Part shown: piece by piece, positions 7,916 to 15,707 of the stretch
Layout of the letters: every line of letters starts with the position of its first letter
How positions within the stretch are numbered: the first letter of the stretch is position 1
NCBI RefSeq assembly: GCF_001096185.1
Contig: NZ_CRPU01000002.1
Location: forward strand, 62,001-126,000
Direction of reading: 5' to 3'
Source: Streptococcus pneumoniae
Lineage (GTDB): Bacteria; Bacillota; Bacilli; Lactobacillales; Streptococcaceae
Length of the DNA stretch: 64,000 bases
Notes under the pieces: generated by a model
What the model was told of the DNA's origin: nothing
Database searches by the model: none
What the model saw: only the letters and a program-made list of their open reading frames with translations
Translations under genes and position numbers: made by a program

Positions 7916-9391
7916 ATGGTTCAGACAAAACAGCCAAATATTATTTTGATTGTTGTAGATCAAATGAGAGCAGACGCCTTATCCTTGAATAGTAAGGATA
8001 AGCTAGTTAGCACTCCAACATTAGATATGATGGCTAGTGTAGGTTATAATTTTGAAAATGCCTATTCTCCAGTTCCTTCTTGCGTTCCTGCTAGGGCAGC
8101 TTTATTGACTGGCTTAGACCAAGATAAAAGTGGACGTGTTGGTTATCAAGATGAGGTGCCTTGGAATTTTACTAATACTCTGCCAAAAGTCTTTAAAGAT
8201 ATGGGTTATCAAACAGAGTGTATTGGTAAGATGCATGTTTTTCCTTCCAGACAGAGACTTGGGTTTGATCATGTCTTACTTCACGATGGGTATCTACATG
8301 TTGATAGAAAGTATGACAAGGCTTATGGAAGTCAATTTGATTATGCTAGTGACTATCTAGCCTTTTTAAAGGGTAAAGTTGGTTATGATGTTGATTTGAT
8401 TGATGACGGAATGGATTGTAATTCTTGGGAAGCTAGACCTTGGGATAAAGATGAGAAGTTACACCCAACAAACTGGGTTGTGAGTGAGTCCATTTCATTT
8501 TTACAAAGAAGAGATCCAACTGTTCCTTTTTTTCTCAAAATGTCTTTTGAAAAACCACATGCTCCATTAAATCCCCCAAAATACTATTTTGATATGTATA
8601 TGGAACGTTTGCCTCAATGTCTCGATTTGCATATCGGGAATTGGGAAGTATTGGAAAAGCAAATTCCGTCTATTTATGCTTTAAGAGGGAAATTAAAGGA
8701 AGATGATCAAAGAAGAATGGTTGCTGCTTATTTTGGATTGATTACTCATATAGACCATCAAATTAGTCGCTTTTTGACTGTCCTAAAAGAATTCCGTCAT
8801 GATAAAGATACGATTATCTGGTTTGTCTCGGATCATGGAGATCAGCTTGGTGAACATTATCTGTTTAGAAAGGGATATCCTTATCAAGGAAGTATCCATA
8901 TTCCTTCGTTCATTTACGATCCGGCTGGATTGATAGCTGGTAATAGGGGAACAATCAAGCAATTAGTGAAAATTCAAGATATTTTTCCTTCACTCGTGGA
9001 TTTGGCAGGAGGAACTACTACAGATGAACTAGATGGACGGAGTGTTAAGAATTTATTATTTGGACAGTACGAGGGGTGGCGAACAGAATTTCATGGTGAA
9101 CATGCTTTAGGAAAAGATTCTAGTCAATATATCTTGACAGACCAGTGGAAATTTATCTGGTTTCCTGTTTTAAATCATTATCAGTTATTTGATATGAAAA
9201 AAGATCCGCATGAAATGAATGATTTGTATCCAAGTGAAAAATACCAACCTATTGTTCGTCAGATGAAGAAAAAATTAGTAGACTTTCTTAGATATAGAGA
9301 AGAAGGTTTTGTTGTGGATGAAGAGTTAGTTCCTGTTGAACTGTCTAAAATAACGCCAACTCTAACGAAAACGGGGGATAGTCAATCATGA
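7916..9391 (+). CDS. Cytosolic type I sulfatase (formylglycine-dependent)
   Basis: This 491-residue alkaline-phosphatase-superfamily sulfatase hydrolyses a sulfate ester. The key motif is SCVPARAALLTG: C56 is the residue oxidised to formylglycine and R60 its partner (CxPxR). Metal ligands are visible as D15 (VVDQMRAD) and D306-H307 (SDHGDQLGEH). There is no signal peptide, so it should act inside the cell, after PTS import of the sugar. It overlaps the formylglycine-generating enzyme gene by 4 bases (ATGA), coupling substrate and maturase. Substrate is unknown; glycosaminoglycan or mucin sugars are plausible. Confidence 0.93.
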   Translation: MVQTKQPNIILIVVDQMRADALSLNSKDKLVSTPTLDMMASVGYNFENAYSPVPSCVPARAALLTGLDQDKSGRVGYQDEVPWNFTNTLPKVFKDMGYQTECIGKMHVFPSRQRLGFDHVLLHDGYLHVDRKYDKAYGSQFDYASDYLAFLKGKVGYDVDLIDDGMDCNSWEARPWDKDEKLHPTNWVVSESISFLQRRDPTVPFFLKMSFEKPHAPLNPPKYYFDMYMERLPQCLDLHIGNWEVLEKQIPSIYALRGKLKEDDQRRMVAAYFGLITHIDHQISRFLTVLKEFRHDKDTIIWFVSDHGDQLGEHYLFRKGYPYQGSIHIPSFIYDPAGLIAGNRGTIKQLVKIQDIFPSLVDLAGGTTTDELDGRSVKNLLFGQYEGWRTEFHGEHALGKDSSQYILTDQWKFIWFPVLNHYQLFDMKKDPHEMNDLYPSEKYQPIVRQMKKKLVDFLRYREEGFVVDEELVPVELSKITPTLTKTGDSQS

Positions 9392-10236
9392 AGATGAAAA
9401 AAATCAAGGGTGGGACATTTATGATGGGAACAAATTCTGAAGAGGGCTTTTTAGATGATTTTGAAGGTCCTCAAGTCGCTGTTAGTGTAAAGGATTTCTC
9501 CATTGCGGATACTCCAGTTACGAATCAAGAATTTGCTCAATTTGTGAAAGAAACAGGCTATAAAACACTAGCTGAGCGACAAGAGTGGTCTTTTGTTTTT
9601 ATATTATTCGTTCCAGAGGCAGAAAGGGAGGGATATCCTCATCCTGCTGGGGCTCCGTGGTGGTTACAAGTTCCGAACGCTTGCTGGAAACATCCCTACG
9701 GTGAGAACAGTAATCTAGTGGGTTTAGAAGACCATCCAGTAGTTCATGTTGCTTTAGAAGATGCATTGGCTTTCTGTAATTGGAGCGGAATGTCTTTACC
9801 GACTGAAGCACAGTGGGAATATGCTGCTAGAGGAGGAAGACAATCTGAATATCCTTGGGGAGATACTCTTTTAGAAGGTGGATATTATCATGCCAATACT
9901 TGGCAAGGAAGATTTCCTTATGAAAATACTGGCTTAGATGGATTTATAGGAACGGCTCCTGTCTATGAATTTTTACCTAATGATTTTGGTATATATCAAA
10001 TGATTGGGAATGTTTGGGAATGGTGTCGCAATCCGAGATATACCTTATTAGCTAGTCTTAATGAAGATGACTATGAGTTGCCAAAATATGGGATACAAGA
10101 GGAGGAGTATGCTATCAGAGGAGGTTCCTTTTTATGTCATTGTTCTTATTGTAATCGATACCGAGTAGCTGCTAGAAATGGATGTATTTCTACTTCCACT
10201 AGTAGCCATCTAGGTTTTAGATGTTTGAAAGAATAG
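9388..10236 (+). CDS. Formylglycine-generating enzyme (sulfatase maturase)
   Basis: This 282-residue protein of the FGE/SUMF1 family oxidises the sulfatase cysteine to formylglycine, an oxygen- and copper-dependent reaction in known FGEs. Start (GGTFMMGTN), middle (VHVALEDALAFCNW, LPTEAQWEYAARGG), NVWEWC and the end (RGGSFL...LGFRC) all match. The catalytic pair corresponding to human Cys336/Cys341 is present as C250 and C255 in CHCSYC, so the enzyme should be active rather than a paralogue lacking cysteines. It overlaps the sulfatase gene by 4 bases. Confidence 0.93.
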   Translation: MKMKKIKGGTFMMGTNSEEGFLDDFEGPQVAVSVKDFSIADTPVTNQEFAQFVKETGYKTLAERQEWSFVFILFVPEAEREGYPHPAGAPWWLQVPNACWKHPYGENSNLVGLEDHPVVHVALEDALAFCNWSGMSLPTEAQWEYAARGGRQSEYPWGDTLLEGGYYHANTWQGRFPYENTGLDGFIGTAPVYEFLPNDFGIYQMIGNVWEWCRNPRYTLLASLNEDDYELPKYGIQEEEYAIRGGSFLCHCSYCNRYRVAARNGCISTSTSSHLGFRCLKE

Positions 10237-10250
10237 GATGGACTTAAAAA

Positions 10251-11021
10251 GTGGTTGAGATTATTTATTTTCTAATCATTATAATAGCTAGTGGTTTGGG
10301 TTCTATATCAGGCATGGGTGGTGGAATTATAATTAAGCCACTTATGGATAGTTTTGGATACCATTCGGTCAGTGACATTGCTTTTTATTCTAGTTTCTCT
10401 GTTTTTATAATGGCGATTATTTCAACAATCAAAAGATTTTCACAAAGTAAAGAGATAAAATGGAGATTGATTTTTACGGTATCCTTTTCTTCTGTTTTAG
10501 GAGGATTTCTAGGTCATCTTATTTTTCAAGTTTTGTTATCTCAATTATCAGTACGGCTAGTATCCATTGTTCAAATGATTTTACTATTTGTGATGCTACT
10601 TGTATCATTTGTTTTAGCAGATTTTAAAAAAACTTATCAATTTGATAAGATAGGATTCTATATGATTTGTGGTCTTCTATTGGGCTTGATTTCTAGTTTT
10701 TTAGGGATTGGTGGTGGTCCGCTCAATGTATCTTTATTGATGGTGTTTTTTTCTATTTCGATAAAAGAAGCAACGATGTATTCTCTTGCAATTATTTTCT
10801 TTTCTCAGCTGTCTCATTTGGCTACAATTGTTGTGGTTACAGGTTTAAATCAGTATCATTTAGCACCTGTTCCAGTTATTTTTCTTGCTTCTATATGCGG
10901 AGGGGTATTGGGGACGGTTGTATCAAAAGTCTTACCTGAAAATTGGGTAAGATACTGTTTTAAAGGGATGTTATTCTTTGTCATGGGAATGACTTTATAT
11001 AATTTATTTCATATTTTTTAA
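10251..11021 (+). CDS. TauE/SafE family membrane transporter
   Basis: This 256-residue protein has about eight membrane spans and glycine-rich family motifs in each half: GLGSISGMGGGIIIKPLM near the N-terminus and SSFLGIGGGPLNVSLLM in the middle. TauE/SafE proteins export sulfite, sulfoacetate or related anions. Placed 14 bases after the sulfatase maturase, it probably removes the sulfate released in the cytosol. The start is GTG at 10251, since the in-frame triplet at 10245 is a stop. An AGGATGG ribosome site precedes it. Confidence 0.85.
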   Translation: MVEIIYFLIIIIASGLGSISGMGGGIIIKPLMDSFGYHSVSDIAFYSSFSVFIMAIISTIKRFSQSKEIKWRLIFTVSFSSVLGGFLGHLIFQVLLSQLSVRLVSIVQMILLFVMLLVSFVLADFKKTYQFDKIGFYMICGLLLGLISSFLGIGGGPLNVSLLMVFFSISIKEATMYSLAIIFFSQLSHLATIVVVTGLNQYHLAPVPVIFLASICGGVLGTVVSKVLPENWVRYCFKGMLFFVMGMTLYNLFHIF

Positions 11022-11154
11022 TCTCGGAGAGAAAGCATGTAAAAATTCTTCCTTATGATAAGAAACATGCTTGATCTTAGGGACATAAGCATATTTTGTA
11101 CGAAAATTATTGATTAGCTATCCATTGGTAGACCAAAAGTAGAACAGATATGCA

Positions 11155-11180
11155 AAAAAGCCTTGATTTCAAGGCTTTTC
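11155..11180. terminator. Bidirectional terminator between exporter and tRNA-Lys
   Basis: AAGCCTTG/CAAGGCTT hairpin with an A-tract on the left and T residues on the right. On the minus strand the run of T after the stem makes it a good end for the tRNA transcript. Confidence 0.75.
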
Positions 11181-11193
11181 CTGTTGTATTAGA

Positions 11194-11266
11194 TGCCCCC
11201 TACAGGGATCGAACCTGTGACCCACGGATTAAGAGTCCGCTGCTCTGCCAGCTGAGCTAAGGAGGC
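11194..11266 (-). tRNA. tRNA-Lys(CTT)
   Basis: The minus strand folds as a 73-base cloverleaf. The acceptor GCCTCCT pairs with AGGGGGC, the D arm is GCTC/GAGC, the anticodon stem GCGGA/TCCGT holds the loop CTCTTAA with anticodon CTT (lysine codon AAG), and the T arm is ACAGG TTCGATC CCTGT. The discriminator base is A and the CCA end is not encoded. It lies only a few bases after the 6S RNA end. Confidence 0.96.
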
Positions 11267-11270
11267 AAAG

Positions 11271-11467
11271 AAAAAAGCTGTATTGGTGCCGAAACTTCAC
11301 GGTTTGTATTGAACCCGCGCAATTAAGCAGGTGGGCAACTCGCTCTAACTGAAGCTGTTTCCGTGTGAGACGGCCTACATGCTGTTAGAAGACTTTTGTT
11401 TCCCTAATAATATAAAAAATAGTCGGTCAACACTTAAGTGTGAAGTCGTACACCACAGCGTTTCTAT
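11271..11467 (-). ncRNA. ssrS: 6S RNA
   Basis: No ORF fits here, but the minus strand forms a long nearly self-complementary rod, as 6S RNA does when it mimics an open promoter and binds sigma-A RNA polymerase. The 5' segment GCTGTGGTG (from 11459) pairs with CACCAATACAGC near the 3' end, the next segments CGACTTC and GAAGTTTCG also pair, and the RNA ends in a T run at 11271-11276. A sigma-A promoter lies upstream: TTGATT, 16-base spacer, TATCAT at 11474-11479. Position next to rarA and tRNA-Lys supports the call. The exact 5' end is inferred. Confidence 0.82.
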
Positions 11468-11530
11468 GTTTATATGATACCACTTTTTCAAAAAAAATCA
11501 AGAGGAAAGTGCAATTTTTTGAAAAGGATT

Positions 11531-12802
11531 TCAGATTTTTCGCAAACGGTCGATAGCTTCCTTTCTTTGAGCCAAAGCCCGTTCATATTTACCAGTATCT
11601 TCTGCTTGGAAATAGTGATGATTGCGGATTTTTTCTGGCAGATAGTCTTGCTTGACCCAATTCCCAGGATAGTTGTGTGGATAGAGATAGTCTTGGGCAT
11701 TCCCTAGTTCCTTGCTTCCGCTGTAGTGCCCATCACGCAGGTGTCGCGGAATAGGCAAGTGCCCTGATGTTTTGAGGTCAGCAAGTGCCTTATCCATAGC
11801 TACATAGGCTGAGTTGGATTTTGGAGAAAGGGCCAAATCAATCACGATATTGGCAATGAGAATGCGGGCTTCGGGAAAACCAATCCTTTGTGCAGCATCC
11901 AGAGCAGTCACGGTGTGAATCTGGGCTTCAGGATTGGCCAAACCGATATCTTCATAGGCGATAACAGTCAAACGACGAGCGAGACTTGGCAAATCACCAG
12001 CCTCAATCAAGCGGGCAGCATAGTGAAGACTGGCATCCACATCTGAGCCACGGATAGACTTTTGCAGGGCAGATAGAACATCATAGTGACCGTCTCCATC
12101 CTTATCCATGGTAATATAGCTCCGCTGCAGGCTATTTTCCATGATGTCTAGAGTGATATGGCGGATGCCCTCGTCATTCTCAGGGGTAGAGAGAACTGCC
12201 AAATCCAGTGAGTTGAAGGCAGAACGCAGGTCTCCGTTTGTAGAGGTTGCGATGAAATCCAGCGCATCCTCTTCTAGTTCTACTGGAAAATCAAAACCAC
12301 GATCAGGGTTACTCAGAGCTATTTGAAGAGCCTCTTTGACGTCTTGGTTAGACAGAGGTTCCAACTCAAAAATTTGAACGCGGCTACGAATGGCAGGAGT
12401 GACAGAAAAGAAAGGATTTTCAGTCGTAGCGCCAATCATGATGACCAGTCCACTTTCCAAGAGAGGCAGGAGGAAGTCTTGCTTGGTTTTATCTAGTCTA
12501 TGAATCTCGTCTAGTAATAGGACGAGACCACCAGAGAATTTTGCTTCTTCAGCGATTTCTTGCAGTCGCTTTTTACTATCAACTGTCGCATTGAAAGTTC
12601 GAAAGGCATACTTGGTCGTTCCAGCGATGGCTGAGGCAATACTGGTTTTGCCGATTCCCGGAGGGCCATAGAGAATCATGGAGGAGAGGCGATTGGCTTC
12701 TACCATGCGGCGGATGATTTTTCCTTGTCCGACCAGATGTTCCTGACCAATGACCTGGTCGATGGTTTTAGGGCGCATGCGAAGCGCGAGATTGTCTGGC
12801 AT
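11531..12802 (-). CDS. rarA: Replication-associated recombination protein A (AAA+ ATPase)
   Basis: RarA (MgsA) is a clamp-loader-like AAA+ ATPase that acts at stalled replication forks. The 423 residues begin MPDNLALRMRPKTIDQVIGQ. Walker A is GPPGIGKT (residues 46-53), Walker B is LLLDEIHR, sensor 1 is GATTENP, and the C-terminal MgsA tetramerisation domain includes HLPIPRHLRDGHY. I chose the ATG at 12802, preceded by AAAGGA 7 bases upstream, over an in-frame ATG at 12835. The 6S RNA promoter begins just after its stop codon. Confidence 0.95.
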   Translation of the reverse strand: MPDNLALRMRPKTIDQVIGQEHLVGQGKIIRRMVEANRLSSMILYGPPGIGKTSIASAIAGTTKYAFRTFNATVDSKKRLQEIAEEAKFSGGLVLLLDEIHRLDKTKQDFLLPLLESGLVIMIGATTENPFFSVTPAIRSRVQIFELEPLSNQDVKEALQIALSNPDRGFDFPVELEEDALDFIATSTNGDLRSAFNSLDLAVLSTPENDEGIRHITLDIMENSLQRSYITMDKDGDGHYDVLSALQKSIRGSDVDASLHYAARLIEAGDLPSLARRLTVIAYEDIGLANPEAQIHTVTALDAAQRIGFPEARILIANIVIDLALSPKSNSAYVAMDKALADLKTSGHLPIPRHLRDGHYSGSKELGNAQDYLYPHNYPGNWVKQDYLPEKIRNHHYFQAEDTGKYERALAQRKEAIDRLRKI

Positions 12803-12968
12803 AGCAGTCCTTTCTAACGTGGATTTTAGTGTCATATTTTTTGAGCAGTATAACTCACCAAATGTATCTTACTATGTCCATTCTAGCCTATTAGTTGTGA
12901 TATTTCAATGGTTTTGTAACATTCCGGAAGCTTTTGACTATTTAATTTGATGAGGAGAGGTATCAGCA

Positions 12969-13070
12969 TGAGAGATTTGATTTTCCTTAAAGCTCAAAAT
13001 AGGATAGTTGAGTCTAAAGAAGTAGAAGTGCTGACTTGCGAAATAATATTGCTAAATGTTATTGCATGAA
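12969..13070 (+). CDS. Possible 33-residue small protein or gene remnant
   Basis: An ATG at 12969 follows an unusually good ribosome binding site (AGGAGAGG, 12954-12961) and opens a 33-codon frame starting MRDLIFLKAQNRIVESKEVE. I recognise no family. Its end overlaps the promoter of the next gene, so it may be the decayed N-terminus of an older gene rather than a functional peptide. Confidence 0.3.
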
Positions 13071-13077
13071 CTATAAT
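13049..13077 (+). promoter_or_regulatory. Sigma-A promoter of the 71-residue gene
   Basis: TTGCTA (13049-13054), 17-base spacer, TATAAT (13072-13077), followed by the ribosome site AGAGAGGTGAT before the ATG at 13098. Confidence 0.75.
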
Positions 13078-13097
13078 GAAAAGAGAGGTGATAAGCA

Positions 13098-13313
13098 ATG
13101 GAATTACCAAGTCAGGAAGTTTTGATTTTTACAAAACAAATTCGTCATTGGCTTCTTAGTGATCAAGTTATTTCAGGAAAAAGAAAATTTCTCTTCCGGG
13201 AAGATACTCCAAAAGAGATTTTGGATTTGTACGAAAACATTAAACCTAAACTTGATTTTGCTTACCGAGAAGTTCATTCTAATAATTATGAATTAGAAAA
13301 ATATGAAAAATAG
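13098..13313 (+). CDS. Small hypothetical protein, first of a coupled pair
   Basis: A 71-residue charged soluble protein beginning MELPSQEVLIFTKQIRHWLL, with GKRKFLFREDTPKEILDLYE in the middle. It has its own promoter and ribosome site, and its stop codon overlaps the start (13303) of a second small frame that is interrupted by a BOX repeat. The two-gene overlapping layout is like that of small toxin-antitoxin or regulatory pairs, but I recognise no family and assign no function. Confidence 0.6.
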   Translation: MELPSQEVLIFTKQIRHWLLSDQVISGKRKFLFREDTPKEILDLYENIKPKLDFAYREVHSNNYELEKYEK

Positions 13314-13703
13314 AATAATTGATGTTTTTAAAGTAGTAAATCGTCTCCTTGTAATAACTGTTGAAAATCCTGATTTCGAAGACTTGAGAGTTAATCATAC
13401 TCAATGAAAATCAAAGATCAAACTAGGAAACTAGCCGCAGGTTGCTCAAAACACTGTTTTGAGGTTGTAGATAAGACTGACGAAGTCAGTCACATATATA
13501 CGGCAAGGCGACGTTGACGTGGTTTGGATTTGATTTTCGAAGAGTATCAGTTTGTAAAAATTGGAGATAAAAAGTATAGGGTCCGCAGTGTTCCTATGAT
13601 TCATTCAACTCCGCCTCAGTCTGTCTTAAATCGAGATACTTTTACAATTGACTATACAGATGATGAATTGCTCGATAAAGAAGCAGTATTTACTACTCAA
13701 TAG
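13303..13703 (+). pseudogene. Small coding frame split by a BOX element
   Basis: The frame starts with ATG at 13303, overlapping the previous stop, and reads MKNRIIDVFKVVNRLLVITV...EDLRVN up to 13395. Then a BOX repeat brings a TGA at 13405. After the repeat an open frame resumes (QFVKIGDKKYRVRSVPMIHS) and runs to a stop at 13701-13703. Removing 152 bases (13396-13547) rejoins the halves in frame into one protein of about 82 residues. I read it as an intact small gene broken by repeat insertion. Family unknown. Confidence 0.65.
13397..13547 (-). repeat. BOX element, boxA-boxB-boxC
   Basis: A 151-base element bounded by ATACTC...GAGTAT inverted ends. Read on the minus strand it has boxA (containing the CGTCGCCTTGCCGT-type core used for BOX typing, seen on plus as ACGGCAAGGCGACGTTGACG), then boxB, then boxC (GCTCAAAACA to CATTGAGTAT). 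The length agrees with one copy each of A, B and C (about 154). It interrupts a small coding frame. Confidence 0.9.
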
Positions 13704-13784
13704 AAAATAGATATGAATAAATTGGCTTCCCTTAGAACCACATCTAGGGGCTTTTATGTATAAGAGAATAATAAGTATCACTCC

Positions 13785-13813
13785 TTTACAATACGTGTAG
13801 CACGTGTTATAAT
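13785..13813 (+). promoter_or_regulatory. hicAB promoter with operator-like palindrome
   Basis: TTTACA (13785-13790), exactly 17 bases, TATAAT (13808-13813). The spacer carries the inverted repeat ACGTG TAG CACGT (13793-13805), a plausible HicB operator that would block polymerase binding. Confidence 0.8.
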
Positions 13814-13838
13814 AGTGTTGTCAGGAGGTAAAAGCGCT

Positions 13839-14018
13839 ATGCCTATGACACAAAAAGAGATGGTTAAACTCCTTACGGCTCATGGTTGGATAAAGACTAG
13901 AGGCGGTAAAGGTTCCCATATTAAAATGGAGAAGCAAGGAGAAAGACCTATCACAATCCCTCACGGTGAGCTGAATAAATACACTGAAAGAGGGATAAGA
14001 AAGCAAGCTGGGTTGTAA
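13839..14018 (+). CDS. hicA: HicA toxin (mRNA interferase)
   Basis: HicA is a small double-stranded-RNA-binding-fold ribonuclease that cleaves mRNA when not bound by HicB. The 59 residues contain the family signature GGKGSHIKM, whose histidine is catalytic, and the C-terminal IPHGELNKYTERGIRKQAGL. The ATG at 13839 is preceded by AGGAGG (13823-13828). It is followed by hicB 36 bases later, the usual toxin-first order of this family. A HicBA pair is known from this chromosomal neighbourhood in pneumococcus. Confidence 0.93.
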   Translation: MPMTQKEMVKLLTAHGWIKTRGGKGSHIKMEKQGERPITIPHGELNKYTERGIRKQAGL

Positions 14019-14054
14019 AATTCAGCCCCTGCTTTTTGATATGGAGGTAGTGAA

Positions 14055-14507
14055 ATGTTAGTGACATATCCAGCTTTATTCTATTATGATGATACAGATG
14101 GAGCAGAAGCGACTTATTTTGTCCATTTTCCAGATTTTGAATTTTCAGCAACACAAGGCGAGGGGATTTCTGAGGCTTTGGCTATGGGTTCGGAGTGGTT
14201 AGGAATAACTGTCGCAGATTTGATAGAGAGTGATGGAGAGTTACCTCAGCCATCAGATATCAATAGCTTGTCTTTAATTGATAACGATCCATTTAAAGAT
14301 GATGAAGATTTTGAGTCAACTTACGATCTTGATAAATCTTTTATTTCTATGGTATCTGTTGATGTATCAGAATACCTAGGAAGTCAGGAGCCAATTAAAA
14401 AGACCTTGACCATACCAAGGTGGGCAGATAAGTTGGGACGAGAAATGGGACTTAACTTTTCTCAGACTTTGACAGAAGCTATTGCAGATAAGAAAATACA
14501 AGCATAA
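14055..14507 (+). CDS. hicB: HicB antitoxin
   Basis: HicB binds and inhibits HicA and represses the operon. The 150-residue protein has the N-terminal partial RNase-H-like fold (YPALFYYDDTDGAEATYFVHFPDF, GEGISEALAMGSEWLG) and a C-terminal DNA-binding part (TLTIPRWADKLGREMGLNFSQTLTEAI). Ribosome site GGAGG lies just before the ATG. A strong terminator follows at 14594. No damage is seen, so the pair should be functional. Confidence 0.93.
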   Translation: MLVTYPALFYYDDTDGAEATYFVHFPDFEFSATQGEGISEALAMGSEWLGITVADLIESDGELPQPSDINSLSLIDNDPFKDDEDFESTYDLDKSFISMVSVDVSEYLGSQEPIKKTLTIPRWADKLGREMGLNFSQTLTEAIADKKIQA

Positions 14508-14593
14508 GATTAAGTGTGACATCGTGGGAATAGTCAATAAAAAAGCACGTCCAATTGTGCTAGTTACTTGCTTATTGGTTTTATAGATTTCTT

Positions 14594-14614
14594 AGCCCTT
14601 TCGAGGGCTTTTTG
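14594..14614 (+). terminator. hicAB terminator
   Basis: AGCCCT TTCG AGGGCT followed by five T residues. Confidence 0.85.
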
Positions 14615-14798
14615 TGTTGAGTTTTTGGAAAAAATAAGGAAATCAACCGTTTAAGAAAATCACTGATAGCAAGGGTTTAAATGAGGTAATATGGTATAAT
14701 TAGGACATAAAATAATTTTGTGGTAAGATGGTAGTATCTATTTTAGCATATTTCCGAGTAATCGGGGCGATTTAAGAGTCGCATAGAAAGAGGAAAAA

Positions 14799-15269
14799 AT
14801 GGCAACTTACGGATTTTTAGATGTTTTAGAGGAAGAGTTGGAGAAGAACTTTCCCTTTGACTTTGAGATTAGTTGGGACAAGCGCAATCACGCGGTAGAA
14901 GTGAGTTTTCTATTAGAAGCTCAAAATGCTGCAGGTGTGGAAATGGTGGATGAGGACGGAGAGGTGTCATCAGATGACATTCTCTTTGAAGAAGCAGTGC
15001 TTTTTTACAATCCTGCCAAGTCAACAGTCAATGAGGAAGACTATTTGACTGTCATCCCTTACTTGCCTAAAAAAGGATTTTCTCGTGAATTTTTAGCTTA
15101 TTTTGCGCTATTCCTTAAAGATACTGCCGAGGTTGGACTAGATGCCCTCATAGACTTTTTGGAAGACCCAGAAGCAGAAGAATTCGTCATGGAATGGAAT
15201 CAAGAAGTCTTTGAAGAAGGAAAAGTTGGCTTGGAAGAGGGAGAGTTTTATCCTTATCCGAGATACTAG
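14799..15269 (+). CDS. DUF3013 family protein
   Basis: A 156-residue acidic soluble protein starting MATYGFLDVLEEELEKNFPF, matching the streptococcal DUF3013 family as I recall it. Aromatic and acidic residues dominate and there is no signal peptide, membrane span or recognised catalytic motif. An extended -10 (TGG TATAAT, 14695-14700) lies about 100 bases upstream, so the transcript has a leader of about 95 bases. It is followed closely by NUDIX and GIY-YIG genes, likely one transcript. Function unknown. Confidence 0.85.
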   Translation: MATYGFLDVLEEELEKNFPFDFEISWDKRNHAVEVSFLLEAQNAAGVEMVDEDGEVSSDDILFEEAVLFYNPAKSTVNEEDYLTVIPYLPKKGFSREFLAYFALFLKDTAEVGLDALIDFLEDPEAEEFVMEWNQEVFEEGKVGLEEGEFYPYPRY

Positions 15270-15278
15270 GAGTTTGAC

Positions 15279-15707
15279 ATGGAAATAGAGATTTCTGATT
15301 TCACAGGCTGCAAGATTGCTTTGTTTTGTGGGGATAAGCTTCTGACTATCTTACGCGATGATAAGTCAAACATTCCCTGGCCTAATATGTGGGAACTGCC
15401 CGGTGGGGGACGAGAGGAGGATGAAAGTCCTTTTGAGTGCGTGGTGCGTGAAGTTTATGAAGAACTGGGCATTCATCTGACTGAGGATTGTCTGCTTTGG
15501 AGTAGGGTTTATCCAAGTATGCTTTTTGCGGATAAACAATCTGTATTTCTAGTCGGTCAGTTGACACAGAATCAGTTTGACAGTATCGTATTTGGAGATG
15601 AAGGACAGGGCTATCAGTTAATGAATGTCGAGGAATTTCTTAGCTCCAGTCAAGTAGTTCCGCAGTTGCAGGGTAGATTGAGGGATTATTTGGAGGAAGT
15701 TCGATAA
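15279..15707 (+). CDS. NUDIX hydrolase
   Basis: This 142-residue enzyme hydrolyses a nucleoside diphosphate linked to another group. The Nudix box is complete: GGGREEDESPFECVVREVYEELGI, written here in two parts as GGGREEDESPFE then CVVREVYEELGI, carrying the REVYEE metal-binding core. The substrate cannot be told from the sequence; a sanitising role on oxidised or unusual nucleotides is possible. It starts 9 bases after the DUF3013 gene and its stop codon directly abuts the next ATG. Confidence 0.9.
   Translation: MEIEISDFTGCKIALFCGDKLLTILRDDKSNIPWPNMWELPGGGREEDESPFECVVREVYEELGIHLTEDCLLWSRVYPSMLFADKQSVFLVGQLTQNQFDSIVFGDEGQGYQLMNVEEFLSSSQVVPQLQGRLRDYLEEVR

Noticed and set aside
11034-11085. 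AGCATGT...ACATGCT inverted repeat after the exporter gene as its terminator
   Set aside because: It has no T tract after the stem; the hairpin at 11155-11180 is a better terminator. It may be only a weak structured stretch.
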